Assembly: GCF_036711975.1 (NCBI RefSeq) | Contig: NC_091976.1 | Location: 25,234,001 to 25,298,000 of the forward strand | Direction: 5' to 3' | Source: Onthophagus taurus | Taxonomy: Eukaryota > Arthropoda > Insecta > Coleoptera > Scarabaeidae | DNA length: 64,000 nucleotides | In this document: positions 12,745 to 24,234 of the stretch, one piece after another | Layout of the letters: every line of letters starts with the position of its first letter | How positions within the stretch are numbered: position 1 is the first letter of the stretch | Translations under genes and position numbers: made by a program | Notes under the pieces: generated by a model | What the model saw: only the letters and a program-made list of their open reading frames with translations | Told to the model about the DNA's origin: nothing | The model's database searches: none

Positions 12745-14610
12745 AGTGATGGAACGGATAGTGAATTGTCGATCATTTTGCATTAAAAAGAGGATACTTT
12801 AATTAATAATTGGCGATATTTCCACAAGGATCCTTCAAGAATTATCGATGAAAATTGCAACATCAAAAATTTTATCAAAACTTCAAATATTGTTTTCTCA
12901 AAAACTAAAAGTTATTTTTCAAAACGGGTTGGTTCATTGGAGAGAAGACACTTTTATTACCACTTTGGGAGATTTTCATACTCATATTCCAAAAAATGGA
13001 TTTTATACGAATTTTTAAAACTTAATCGGCGAAAATGGCAAAATTCGAAAAAATTGTCGATCATTTCAAAGATTTATTTCTCAAGAACTAAAAGTGATTT
13101 TTCAAAACGGCTCGTTGCATTAAAAAGAGGATACTTTAATTAATAATTGGTGATATTTCCACAAGGATCCTTCAAGAAATTAATTTTATAGCGAATTTTA
13201 CAAGTTATCGAACAAAATTGCAACATCGAAAATTTTATCAATACTTCAAATATTGTTTTTTCAAAAACTAAAAGTTATTTTTCAAAACGGGTTGGTTCAT
13301 TGGAAAGAAGACACTTTTATTAACACTTTGGGAAATTTTCATACTTATATTCCAAGAAATGGATTTTATACGAATTTTTAAAACTTAATCGGCAAAAATT
13401 GCAAAATTAGAAAAAATTTTCGATCATTTCAAAAATTTTTTTCTCAAGAACTAAAAGTGATTTTTCAAAACGGCTTTTTGCATTAAAAAGAGGATACTTT
13501 AATTAATAATTGGTGATATTTCCACAAGGATGCTTGAAGAAATTAATTTTATAGCGAATTTTGAAAATTATCGATGAAAATTGCAACATCGAAAATTATA
13601 TCAAAACTTCAAATATTGTTTTCTCAAAAACTAAAAGTTATTTTTCAAAACGGGTTGGTTCATTGGAAAGAAGACACTTTTATTAACACTTTGGGAAATT
13701 TTCATACTTCTATTCCAAGAAATGGATTTTATACGAATTTTTAAAACTTAATCGGCAAAAATTGCAAAATTAGAAAAAATTTTCGATCATTTCAAAATTT
13801 TTTTCTTAAGAACTAAAAGTGATTTTTCAAAACGGCTTTTTGCATTAAAAAGAGGATACTTCAATTAATAATTGGTGATATTTCCACAAGGATCTTTTAA
13901 GAAATTAATTTTATAGCGAATTTTGAAAATTATCGATGAAAATTGCAACATCGAAAATTTTATCAAAATTTCAAATTTTGTTTTCTCAAGAACTAAAAGT
14001 AATTTTTCAAAACGGGTTGGTTCATTGGAAAGAAGACACATTTATTAACACTTTGAGAAATTTTCATACTTATATTCTAACAAATGGATTTTATACAAAT
14101 TTTTAAAACTTAATCGGCGACAATTGCAAAATTCGAAATATTGTCGATTATTTCAAAAATTTATTTCTCAAGAACTGAAAGTGATTTTTCAAAACGGCTT
14201 TTTGCATTAAAAAGAGGATACTTTAATTAATAATTGGTGATATTTCCACAAGGATCCTTCAAGAAATTAATTCTATAGCGAATTTTGAAAGTTATCGATG
14301 AAAATTGCAACATCGAAAATTTTATCAAAACTTCAAATATTATTTTCTCAAAAACTAAAAGTTATTTTTCAAAATGGGTTGTTTCATTAGAAAGAGGACA
14401 CTTTTATTAACACTTTGAGAAACTTTCGTACTTATATTCCAAGAAATGGATTTTATACGAATTTTTAAAACTTAATCGGCGAAAATTGCAATAATTGCTG
14501 TGAATGGTGGAGTACTAAGTAATATTTTTTTAATATTTATATATTAATTTGGTACTATCCGGTATCAGGCCGTATTTTAAAAATGGCCGGATATCGGATA
14601 GTTGCCTTGT
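12745..14610. mobile_element. Inverted 362-bp satellite array in a probable hAT-like element
   Basis: About 4.8 copies of the 362-bp satellite lie in reverse orientation to the 7-9.5 kb array, with BamHI-type markers at 12828, 13165, 13528, 13890 and 14252. The array is bracketed by TAGTGATGGAACGGATAGTG near 12750 and by ACTATCCGGTATCAGGCC / GGCCGGATATCGGATAGT near 14555-14605. The left motif and similar GGATATCCGG words recur next to the satellite fragment at 25015-25070, so these look like element ends. I recall TAGTGATGG/CCGGATATCCGG as hAT-type termini; the class is inference. Confidence 0.6.
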
Positions 14611-14739
14611 ATTAATAGTAAATAGATGGCAGTTAGATGACTAGAAGAATCTGCGCAGTCTAGTTTGAACTTACTAATGTCATTTGGTAGTCCGTAGCGA
14701 TTTTTTTCATGAAACAGCTTTTTCTAGTTCGTTCTAAAA

Positions 14740-14945
14740 ATGAGTTCTACAAAATTCGAGCAACGCTGTGCTAGTAAGTTTTGATTCAGACTTGAGCACA
14801 CTGCACCGGAATCTTTTGCAAAACTTCAGCAGGTCTACGGAGACAGTGTTTTGTCAAGGGCCAAAGTTTTTCTGTTCAGCTAACTCAGTTTATAAGCAAG
14901 ATCGATACTCATCACTAACATCTGGAACATCTAGAAAGCTGGGCT
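14740..14945 (+). pseudogene. mariner-type transposase N-terminal relic
   Basis: Reading from ATG 14740 gives MSSTKFEQRCASKF, a stop, then FRLEHTAPESFAKLQQVYGD, then SVLSRAKVFLF and a stop. This matches the N-terminal helix-turn-helix of mariner-family transposases, where an EQR...KF.FRLG.TA.E....LQQ.YGD..LSR..VFRW pattern is expected. An in-frame TGA, a later TAA and loss of the downstream catalytic domain mark it as dead. A frameshifted continuation (SSLTSGTSR) follows. Confidence 0.7.
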
Positions 14946-16310
14946 ACACACTAATGCCCATATACTGCATCAAAATAATATTCAAGTCTGAATAGAATTG
15001 CAACGTGGTTGAAAGTTATCTAAGACAAGTTGCAAGTATATGATTATATAATAAATGAATAATATATGGAGAGTAGATCTGTATAAGAAACCAAGTTATT
15101 GCTTATTTGAGATAATTAAATAAAAAGGGGGTTTTGTGCTGTCTCTGTTTCTGCTGGCCAGAAGGATATGAAGAATACTTGGTCTTAGCTGTTTGGATAG
15201 TGTAATTAAAGTTTCCACGGAAAATCCAGGGGCAAATAGTTATTTCGATAGTCCGACATGCGACCAACCTAACTGACGTACAAGCCTAGCGTGATTCTCG
15301 TGCTTAATTGACATTCAAGAACCAATCTCATGTATCTTGAAATGCTCATGTATGCCATTATGCATGGAATATGATTCTGGCATTAAAATACGGCTGAATT
15401 TGAGCTGAACTTGCAGAAATCGTTCCTGCAGAATATCATGAACGCATTATGGCGTTCGCTAGAACTACATGTCATCTATTTCCGTGTCGTTCAATTCGGC
15501 CCAAAAGAAATTGATCTCATTGATCTATAGTGCTTCTTCATGACGGTGATGGCTTTACCAACGTCGTTTTTGTAGAAATACGTACCAGTGATGTTGCTGG
15601 TTCAAAATGGACACTAAACGTTTTTGTGGATGCATTTCCATACGGTAGTTTTGCTTGTTAACATAGCCATTCATTCAAAATTCGCTAAAGATTATTTTTT
15701 GGGTAATATTGGGGTTATTTTCCAAACACTAAGCCCACTCAGTGCAGAAACGGCGTTGTTTATTGTCATTAAATTTAAGATTCTGGATCAGTTGGATCTT
15801 GTATGGGAGCAAGACCCAAGAAATTCGCAAGATATTCTTGTGCACGGCGAGGAATCGACTGTTTTTGATCCTCCTACAGACTTTGAAGGGGGAGTGATGA
15901 CGTTCTCGGCCGATTTGGCGTTCCTTTGACGTAATGGTGTTTTCTGATTTTGACTTTGAATGTCGTTTGTGCTAATTAACACTCATTTTGATATAAAGTT
16001 TTATTATTTGGAATCATATAATGGCCTCTACGGATTTTCAATATGAATCCTGCCTTAAGGAAAGAAAGTTTATGTTGGATTTCCGAAGAACACTGAAACC
16101 TATTGGACGCAATCCCACACGATAAATACTCTGCGTGGACCAAAACCACCACGATATTTTCTTTGCCAAATCCTAATCGGCATCGCGATAAATATATGAT
16201 GATATGGAGAGTATTCAAATCCAGAAGGTATTTTGTTAGTTGCAGAAGGTTTTGCCGAAAGGAAATTAATATTTTCTTGTTAAGTGTACACTCTCTTTGC
16301 AGTTGCAGAA
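14946..16310. other. Degenerate repeat-derived sequence, no gene recognised
   Basis: Base composition here is nearer 40% G+C than the flanks, which suggests decayed transposon coding sequence. Plus-strand frames at 15624-15929 and 16103-16378 are open but not recognisable on their own. They lead into the endonuclease-like motif at about 16410 and may be the upstream part of the same retrotransposon. Confidence 0.4.
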
Positions 16311-16490
16311 TTGTAACATCTATTTCAGTGGCTGTATCCGTCTTTTTCAGTCCGTCTCACGAAAACGAGGTTGGATAAATATGCTATGATGGTAAGCCTA
16401 CTGTGATTGGGGGCGATTTGAATTCCAAAGCTGTAATGTCTAGGTCAGAATGGATCAATGAGTCATAGTCAGTATTAACTCGCTTTTGTT
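16311..16490 (+). pseudogene. Non-LTR retrotransposon endonuclease relic
   Basis: One frame near 16340 reads VSVFFSPSHENE. After a frame break, about 16405-16470 reads TVIGGDLNSKAVMSRSEW, the GD(F/L)N(A/S) catalytic-loop motif of LINE apurinic endonucleases (R1/Jockey-like). Frame shifts and stops on both sides show it is a fragment. Confidence 0.5.
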
Positions 16491-17139
16491 GAGATCTTTA
16501 ACTAGAAATCTAACTGCCACCACCGAGGACTTACGTGATGGGATAGAATCAAGAAGTATACAATACAAGAATGAGGTATTGTGAGTTATTATGATGTTAT
16601 TGGTAATGAAGATGTGGAATCTAGCACAACCTAAGGCTTAGTTGTCAAAAAATGTTCTTCAGAGACACAAAGAAGAAACCTTGTATACTTATGTCCTGAT
16701 GATATTGCAGGAAAATCTTGGATGAGTGTAAGAGGACTTACTTGATTAAGCCGACTGAGGGAGACTGTAAGAGAAGGAGATGTATGCACTCCAATTATTG
16801 TTTTTTCTGACATGGACTCAAAATGGAAATCAATTCATGCGAGTCCAAATAGACCGCTTTAAGAAGCATTACTCTATGGGATATAGGAAAAAACTATTGG
16901 AAACAATAAGTTGAGTATGACCATGAGAATATTATGGTAAAAGCACAGAAGATACAACATAAAGGGAGAACAAATAAAATTTTTTTTGTTTTTTCTTGGA
17001 AATTGTTAAAGCAATGAAACAACGACAAGCAAAGTATCCTAGAGATTTGGCAATCTCTTATCTATTATGGTATTATGTTGAATCATTTCCACCATCTAAA
17101 TTCCTTTTAATATGGTTAAAATTATTTAAAACACATAAT

Positions 17140-17295
17140 ATGTCCTTTAAAGTTGTTTTTGTTGTTTTCTTTTTTGTAAACGGTGTTATAGGTCAAATAA
17201 TTTGTCCTCTAGGCGCGTTTTTAGTTCAAAGATTATCTTTTCAAAAAAGAACGAAAAACAATTTCTTATGCAGATTAAAGATAAAAAAACTTTAA
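17140..17295 (+). CDS. Possible small secreted basic peptide, 51 aa
   Basis: From ATG 17140 the ORF encodes 51 residues. Residues 1-18 form a strong signal-peptide-like hydrophobic run (VVFVVFFFVNGVIG). The remaining 33 residues are basic, with about ten Lys/Arg and no acidic residue, and have two cysteines (22 and 44) that could form one disulfide. Size, charge and secretion signal resemble insect antimicrobial or other host-defence peptides, but I recognise no family. The same frame is open upstream to an ATG at 17014, giving a 94-aa alternative. Surrounding DNA is AT-rich and repeat-bearing, so a chance ORF is possible. Confidence 0.3.
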   Translation: MSFKVVFVVFFFVNGVIGQIICPLGAFLVQRLSFQKRTKNNFLCRLKIKKL

Positions 17296-18221
17296 AGTAA
17301 ACAATAACGGAGTGTTGAATGGTTAACGATTTATTCAAAGAAAAGTGTTTGTTTTTCTTTTTACGAACTTTATGAAACCTTTTTGTTGTTTAAACAAGTT
17401 AAATTGTTTCTAATGATATGGAATTTGTTTTAAAAATAACTTATAATTTTCAATAAGGTCAAATAAGTAGGTATATAATCTTGGGTAATTAATATTAATT
17501 GAAAAAGATTAAGACAATAATTATAAAGTAGATATCAACAAAATATTTTTAGTTTGTTAGTAATTTATTTACTAACTAAAAAGATATATTTAAAAAATAT
17601 ATAGATTTAAATTTGTCGATAAAACAGTTATTGTTAATGATACAACTCAATATTGTTGTACTATTCTTTGTATTATCAAAAATAACAAAAAATTTAATAA
17701 TAATAATTTATTCATATCAAATTGACGTTTTATTTAATTATTTATTCATTAATCTTTTAATTTATCGCCTACACATACTTTATATTTATCGCCATCTATG
17801 AAATAAAGTTGCAATTAAATAAGTCGATAAAACAGGAACAATACGGTTTAATTGGACATTTCAAATTCGTTGTATTGGTGATCAATCTTTCAGGCGTATT
17901 TAACAAATAAAACATTTACAATTTTTTACCAAGTTTTACCGTAACGCGAATCAATTTCAAACGAATTCATAATGGATTAGATTCTAAGAGACGAATTAAT
18001 CGTGCCCGTTCCAAAGTGAGTTTCATTTTAATTCAATTAAGTCTCCTTTCTTGGAGGTTATGTGAGGTTAATAATCTTTATTGAAAAAAATACACGTATT
18101 ACAGATAACATAACGGTGCGCGTGAGATAGTGGTGTGATTTTTGACCTTGTGGACTCACAAGGGAATTCCTAAATATAATAAAAATATTTGAATATTTTC
18201 GAATTGAGTTTTGGAGAAGAT
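17296..18221. other. AT-rich flank upstream of the TMEM41B-like gene
   Basis: No gene recognised. A good donor motif (AAAGTGAGT at 18014) could end a non-coding first exon of the TMEM41B-like gene. The ORF at 17613-17801 is an AT-run artefact. Confidence 0.35.
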
Positions 18222-19382
18222 ATGTCAAGTCGACAGTATTTAGAAGGTTATTATATCCAATCTCCTGAGATATCCTCATCCACTGACGTTGCGAGAAGTC
18301 CCAATTTTATATTTCCCATCACAACGCAGTTCCCAACAGGTCGAAGATCTTACCGATCCACCCTTTACTTACAATCAACCATTCCGAGACTAAGAATCGA
18401 AAATGATGAACCTCCTAGAAATCTTGTTCCTTGTATAATATCTTCTTCCTTTGTTATTAGTGGTATTTCTAATATTTTTGTTTATTTTAATTTAATTATT
18501 TGATATTTTTTAGGTCAATCCAATATAAGGACAAGAACAGCTTTAATTTCTGTTGGGGTTATATTTTTAACTTCCCTATTTACATTGTTCTTAGTGTATA
18601 ATAGTTTTCCAAAATTACAGCCGTGAGTTTTTAAAGTTTTTTTAAGTTTTTAAAACGCAATATTATTTATTTTAGTGATGAACGGCAGCATATAAAAATC
18701 CCATGGAATATTAATGAGGCAAAACATTTAGGAATAATTTTAGATAGATACAAACAAGATCATTTTTATTCAGTATTAGCCGGAGTATTTTTTACTTATA
18801 TATTGTATCCTTTTCATTATGTTAAAATATTGGTTATAAATCAAAGTATTAATTTCCTTAATTATTTTTTGTAGTTTACAAACTTTTGCAATTCCAGGTT
18901 CATTATTCTTATCGATACTTTCTGGATTTTTGTTTAATTTTTATATCGCGTTAACGTTAGTTTGTACTTGTTCGGCTTTAGGAGCAACTTTGTGCTTCTT
19001 TCTATCCCAATTGTTGGGGAAACGTTTGATATGGATTTATTTTCCAAAAAAAGCTAAAGAATGGGCTGCAATGGTCGAAAAACACCAAGATAATTTGTTT
19101 AATTATATGGTGTTCTTAAGAGTAACTCCATTTCTACCAAATTGGTTCATTAACTTAACTGCCCCTGTTATTGGTGTTCCTCTGATACCCTTCGCGTTGG
19201 GAACGTTCGTTGGAGTCGCCCCACCTTCGTTTGTGGCAATTCAAGCAGGACAAACTCTCCATAGGATGTCGGCAAGTGATAGCGCGTTTTCTTGGACATC
19301 TATTTTTTGGTTGGGCGTTTTCGCTGTATTCTCACTCATTCCTATATTTTTTAAACGACAACTGAAAGAGAAATTCCAATAA
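18222..19382 (+). CDS. TMEM41B: TMEM41B homologue, VTT-domain ER scramblase (stasimon)
   Basis: Exons 18222..18432, 18514..18622, 18676..18804 and 18875..19382; all phases close to 318 aa. TMEM41B is an ER multi-pass phospholipid scramblase of the VTT/DedA family, needed for autophagosome formation and lipid mobilisation. Exons 2-4 are unmistakable: a first membrane helix ending FLVYNSFPKL, then TYIFLQTFAIPGSLFLSILSG, FLRVTPFLPNWFINLTAP and GTFVGVAPPSFVAIQAG, ending in KRQLKEKFQ like the human protein. The join TT|T restores the conserved TYIFLQTF block. Exon 1, about 70 residues rich in Ser/Pro, is less certain: it rests on an 81-nt intron with a weak GTATAA donor and correct phase. AATAAA at 19488 fits as poly(A) signal. 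B-type is clearly nearer than TMEM41A. Confidence 0.93.
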
Positions 19383-19639
19383 AACATAACAAATCAATTT
19401 AGTTCTAATGAAATTAGTTCAATTATTAAGTTATTTAAAAAAAATGTTTTTCGTTCGTTTTGTTATTATTTTGATGTTTATGTTTTAAATAAAATAATTT
19501 GAAATTGATTATTGTTTTAACATGTTGTTTATTTTTTTAGTGACAGTATAAACCATTACAAATAGTTATAAAACTTTAATGATAACTTCAATCCTGTTCT
19601 ACATACAATGAAGTGTGTTGGGTCACATATCTTATAACA

Positions 19640-21130
19640 TGCCGCTTTTTATTTATTTCTTCAATTTAACATATATACCAAATCATTACCTTCAAAAGTA
19701 CAGATGATATGATTTTTTGAAAATTTTATATTTCATATTCGTAAATTTGACAGTTTGCTCTTTAATACTTTCTTTCTGGAAATTTCATTAACATTATCAT
19801 ATAGTTTGTATACCATATCATAAACTACAGTCTTTAAGCTTCAATTTAACATATATATCAAATCATTACCTTTAAAAATACAGAAGATATGACTTTTTGA
19901 AAATTTGATATTTCATATTCGTAAATTTAACAGTTTCCTCTTTAATACTTTCTTTCTGAAAATTTCATTAATATTATCATATAGTTTTTATATCATATCA
20001 TAAACTACAATCTTTAAGCTTCAATTTAATATATATATATCAAATCATTACCTTTAAAAATACAGATGATATGACTTTTTGAAAATTTTATATTTCATAT
20101 TCGTAAATTTGATAGTTTTCTCTTTAATAATTTTTTTTTGTAAATTTTTATTAATATTATCATATAGTTTTTATAACATATCATAAACTACAATCTTTAA
20201 GCTTCAATTTAACATATATATCAAATAATTACTTTTAAAATTACAGATGATATTTTTTTTTAAATTTGATATTTTATATTCGTAAATTTGACAGTTTCCT
20301 CTTTAATAATTTTTTTCTAGAAATTTCATTAATATTATCATACAGTTTTTATAACATATCATACACTACAATCTTTAAGCTTCAATTTAACATGTATATC
20401 AAATCATTACCTTTAAAAATACAAGTGATATGATTTTTTGAAAATTTGATATTTCATATTCGTAAATTTGACAGTTTGCTCTTTAAGACTTTCTTTCTGG
20501 AAATTTCATTAATATTATCATATAGTTTTTATATCATATCATAAACTACGATCTTTAAGCTTCAATTTAACATATATATCAAATCATTACCTTTAAAAAT
20601 ACAGATGATATGATTTTTTTTTTAATTTGATATTTTATATTCGTAAATTTGACAGTTTCCTCTTTAATACTTTTTTTCTAGAAATTTCATTAACATTATC
20701 ATACAGTTTTTATATCATATCATAAATTACAATCTTTAAACTTCAATTTAACATATATATCAAATCATTACCTTTAAAAATACAGATGATATCATTTTTT
20801 GAAAATTTTTATATTTCATATTCGTAAATTTGACAGTTTCCTCTTTAATAATTTTTTTCTAGAAATTTCACAAATATTACCATATAGTTTTTATATCACA
20901 TCATAAACTACAATCTTTAAGCTTCAATTTAACATATATATCAAATCATTGCCTTTAACAATACAGATGATATGGTTTTTTGAAAATTTGATATTTCATA
21001 TTCGTAAATTTGACAGTTTCCTCTTTAATACTTTTTTTCTGGAAATTTCATTAATATTATCATACAGTTTTTATATCATATCATAAACTACAATCTTTAA
21101 GCTTCAATTTAACATATATATCATATCATT
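19640..21130. repeat. 180-bp satellite array, about 8 copies
   Basis: The marker TCTTTAAGCTTCAATTTAAC(A) occurs at about 19839, 20019, 20201, 20380, 20560, 20741, 20921 and 21101, a 179-182 bp period. Units are strongly AT-rich with a TTTGACAGTTTCCTCTTTAATA core. A second block of the same satellite lies at 24.24-24.81 kb. Both blocks end next to the same hAT transposase segment. Confidence 0.92.
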
Positions 21131-21149
21131 ACATACACCTTATTCAAAT

Positions 21150-21490
21150 ATATCCCTCTTTTCCCAGTTTGGTCGAAATACGATATTTCATCTTCAATTA
21201 CTTGTTCAAAAGAAAATTGTTTTGGTTTTGGAACAGTTGATAACGACTCCTTTATGGCTTCCTGCATGAATTCTTTACAAGATTTAAAGTTTTAATGCAT
21301 TTAGCAATTTCAAAGCAATTGAACTTTCTTGTTCAGACAGTGTATCTGCCATGAACTTCAGTGAAGCCTTAGCACTCAAAAGATTTAGCGCCAAACTGCT
21401 AATAAGTGCGAATAATGTGTTTTCTTTATATATAGCATTACAAAATTTTACAAGTCCAAGTTTTAGACAAACACTAGCTGACAAGAGAGG
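21150..21490 (-). pseudogene. hAT-family transposase C-terminal relic
   Basis: On the complement, about 21283..21150 reads CKEFMQEAIKESL, then KPKQFSFEQVIEDE, then ISYFDQTGKRGIYLNKVY. This resembles the region just before the hAT dimerisation block, where a yFe.TgkRg.yL..vY pattern precedes PPTSVEAERAFS; that block is replaced by the satellite. Minus-strand ORF 21484..21284 continues upstream with helical sequence (FMADTLSEQESSIALKLLNAL). A stop between the two parts and loss of the C-terminus show it is non-functional. Confidence 0.65.
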
Positions 21491-22449
21491 ACCATGATCA
21501 ACATTAACTACTTAAAATTTGATAGGGTATCTTTTTCGCTTATTTTGACACAATAAAACTTTTTCGCCTATTAATGGTATTTCAATTTTTCCAAATTCAT
21601 ACACTTTATCTTTTGATTGATCAAGATTCACATCTATTTCTTCTAATATGCTCAAAAGTCTATTCCTACCAATCAAACATTCAGTAGTATCCAGTATCTA
21701 ACTGGCAAATAATTTTATGTATCTTCTTCTTCACTGCTGCTACAGTTCTCTTCTAAATCCTGTTTTATATCTTTCACTATTTTGTTACCAAATTTCCTTC
21801 TTTTTCTTGCAAACTACTTATTGCAAAATGGTTTTTTCCTCCACATTCTTTACAAGTTTTGTCATATGCAGTGCTAAAATTTGTGTTTCTTTCCATAAAA
21901 CAAGCAAGTTTTTTTCTTTACTTTTATTTATTATCTTATTTACTGAACTATTCTAATTTGAATCAGCTTTTTTTTCATTTCTTATTAGATAATTTGTAAA
22001 ACTGTTAAATTCGCAAGTTTCAACCAAAGACAACAATTATACAAGATATTCATCAAATGTCTCATTATTTATTTGATTAGCAGTATTATACATAGTTCTA
22101 TCATATATCACATTCTTTTTTGATCTTTCTAATAGCTAGTTTGACAGCTTTTTTTATCAGAATTAGATAAATTAAAATAATTGTATTTCACCATTTTATC
22201 AACTCTAACATAGCCCTACAATAAATACTTATACTATAACAATAAACAATTTGAAATTGATTAATTTTAATTAATATTTAAATAAATTAAGGTTAAAACA
22301 TAACCTTATTTGACAACTAATTTAATGTGACATTGACAACTTCAATCATTTGAGGTTATATCCGCTTTAATTTCTAAAACATCCAATAGATGGTGCTATT
22401 TTATTTAGGTGTTTGTTTACGTTTGTAATTAGATCATGATGAGGTTAAA
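21491..22449. other. Decayed transposon sequence and AT-rich flank
   Basis: No intact gene. The minus strand to about 22200 keeps further low-grade coding-like stretches with many stops, probably the rest of the hAT relic. The last 200 bases are the 5' flank of the C6orf89-like gene. Confidence 0.4.
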
Positions 22450-23592
22450 ATGCCTGGTGAGGAAAAATTGGGTAAATATGTAAAAGAAGTTGAAAATATA
22501 CGTAGAAAAGCTCAAGAATTAAGTTTAAACGATGAAGAAATCAATGGGTTATTTAAAGAATGTTTTGCACAACTAAAATCTCCTAAAAAGGAGAAAAGTA
22601 AGCTCAAAAAAATAGTGTGGAACTTCCTCAAAGTATTTTTCTTATTTATTATTATTATTCTGATTTTGTACGTTATAATAAACGTGCATCAACCAACTAC
22701 GAGTATTGTTTTGAGAAATGTGCAAGGATTAATTTATCCAGGATTGAGTTTAATTAGGTTTTTAATGGTGCCGATTATTAAAAAATATCCATCATTAACC
22801 AGTAAGTATTTATTGAAAAACATTAATTGGATGCAAAATAAGTTTGTTTTTAGAATTGTACGATGAAAGCTGTTTAGTTGAAAATCCATATTTTTATTTG
22901 AACGATATGGAATGTTGGCCTTGCCAAAATGTTTACTCTGTTATTGATTTAACAGACTCAAATAACCACAGTATGTATCATTCGGGAATACCTTACATAA
23001 TAAAAACAAATCAATCTTTAATAACATACGAAAAATTAATGGAAACTTATTTAAATAATAAAGAAATTTTTGATAAAGATGCTGATAGAATAAAATCATC
23101 AAATAACTCATTAACACAAATTAAAGATTTGGTTGAATTTAATCTGAAAGAGTCTTCTGAAACGCATATTTCCTGGAGAATTAACAGGATGACTCCAATA
23201 CAATTAATTAGGAAACTTTTTCCAAGACCTTATATTATTTCTGAGTGGTCTGGACAAAGTATGGAAAGATATGTAATGATTAACGGTCCAAAATCGTTTC
23301 CTTATCAACTCCCAAATTTTGAATGCAGTTATGTATTTGTTATTCAAGGATTTGGTGAACAAACAATTATTTTAAAACCAACTCAAGAATGTTTTGGTGA
23401 ATGCAGAACTATTTCTGTCATTTTAAAACCATCTTATGTCTGTAAGAAATTTTTACCCATCCAATTTTAACTTAATTTATTAATCTTTTTTTGGTTTTAG
23501 TATGGTATAATTGGTGGTATTGGAGACCAATTAGTCTTCCAACAAGAAATGCCACTGGAATATCAATCAGCTACATTAATTCGTATTGTTAA
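22450..23592 (+). CDS. C6orf89: C6orf89 (bombesin receptor-activated protein, BRAP) homologue
   Basis: Exons 22450..22801, 22854..23441 and 23501..23592, GT-AG joins in phase, 343 aa. The layout matches human C6orf89: a short cytosolic N-terminus with a FKECFAQL motif, one membrane helix (about residues 57-78), then a lumenal domain. Family landmarks are a [21 protein letters not shown] block, CWPCQNV near residue 140, [10 protein letters not shown], the RKLFPRPY(I/V) block and a Trp-rich C-terminus ([13 protein letters not shown]). The human protein is a type II Golgi/nuclear protein linked to bombesin-receptor signalling and histone-deacetylase enhancement; its biochemical role is poorly defined, so function here is not inferred beyond family. 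Start ATG follows a GAGGTTAAA context at 22443 and fits the family length. Confidence 0.88.
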
Positions 23593-24234
23593 TCTATTAA
23601 TTAAAAAATAAGAAATGTAAAACTGAAACCAAAGAACTGCCAATTTTAGTCTTCAATGTAAAATTTAATTTTTGTGCCTCTTTACACAATTATTTTGTAA
23701 ACGAAACCAAAGAATTTTTAACTAGTGCTGTATTTAATAACTATATTTTTGTATTTTTGTGAATTAAGTGAACTACTCAATATACTCAACATGTTTTTAA
23801 TTTTTTCTTATAATTTTATACTCCAATTAACATATTTTTTTATTTAATCCTTATTAGTTTTGCCAACCTAAGCCAGCCAAATGTCGGTAGGTTTCAATAT
23901 AGAGTCAGAAATTGTTGTTTGATACAAGAATGGTAGAATCTAATTGTAAGAGGACTGCTACATCCCAGGAACAGGTGCACGTTCGACGGGCCGATTGTGA
24001 CGTCACGCCTAGGTAGGAAACTACTATTTCACACTATGTTTTAGCAAATGCTTAATTTATTTTGTTAATAAGGTTCTTTAATCAATTGCATCAAGCCATT
24101 GTGTAGTACCTATAGTTATTGGAGATTGTGCCGATTAAAACCACGCAAACACCACAAATAACAATTAGAAGATGTCAAAATAATTCATTGACTCATGATA
24201 GTTTCGTTTTTAACATTTTTTTTCTGGAAATTTT
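23593..24234. other. Intergenic, no gene recognised
   Basis: It starts with the C6orf89-like 3' UTR. A short G+C-richer patch at 23940-24010 contains TGACGTCA, a CRE-like palindrome, with no ORF around it. Confidence 0.4.

Noticed and set aside
19640-21130. CRISPR-like regular repeats
   Set aside because: Repeats are contiguous without unique spacers and the genome is eukaryotic; they are satellites.
23940-24010. RNA gene in the G+C-rich patch after the C6orf89-like gene
   Set aside because: No convincing stem set or promoter box was found; only a short CRE-like palindrome.
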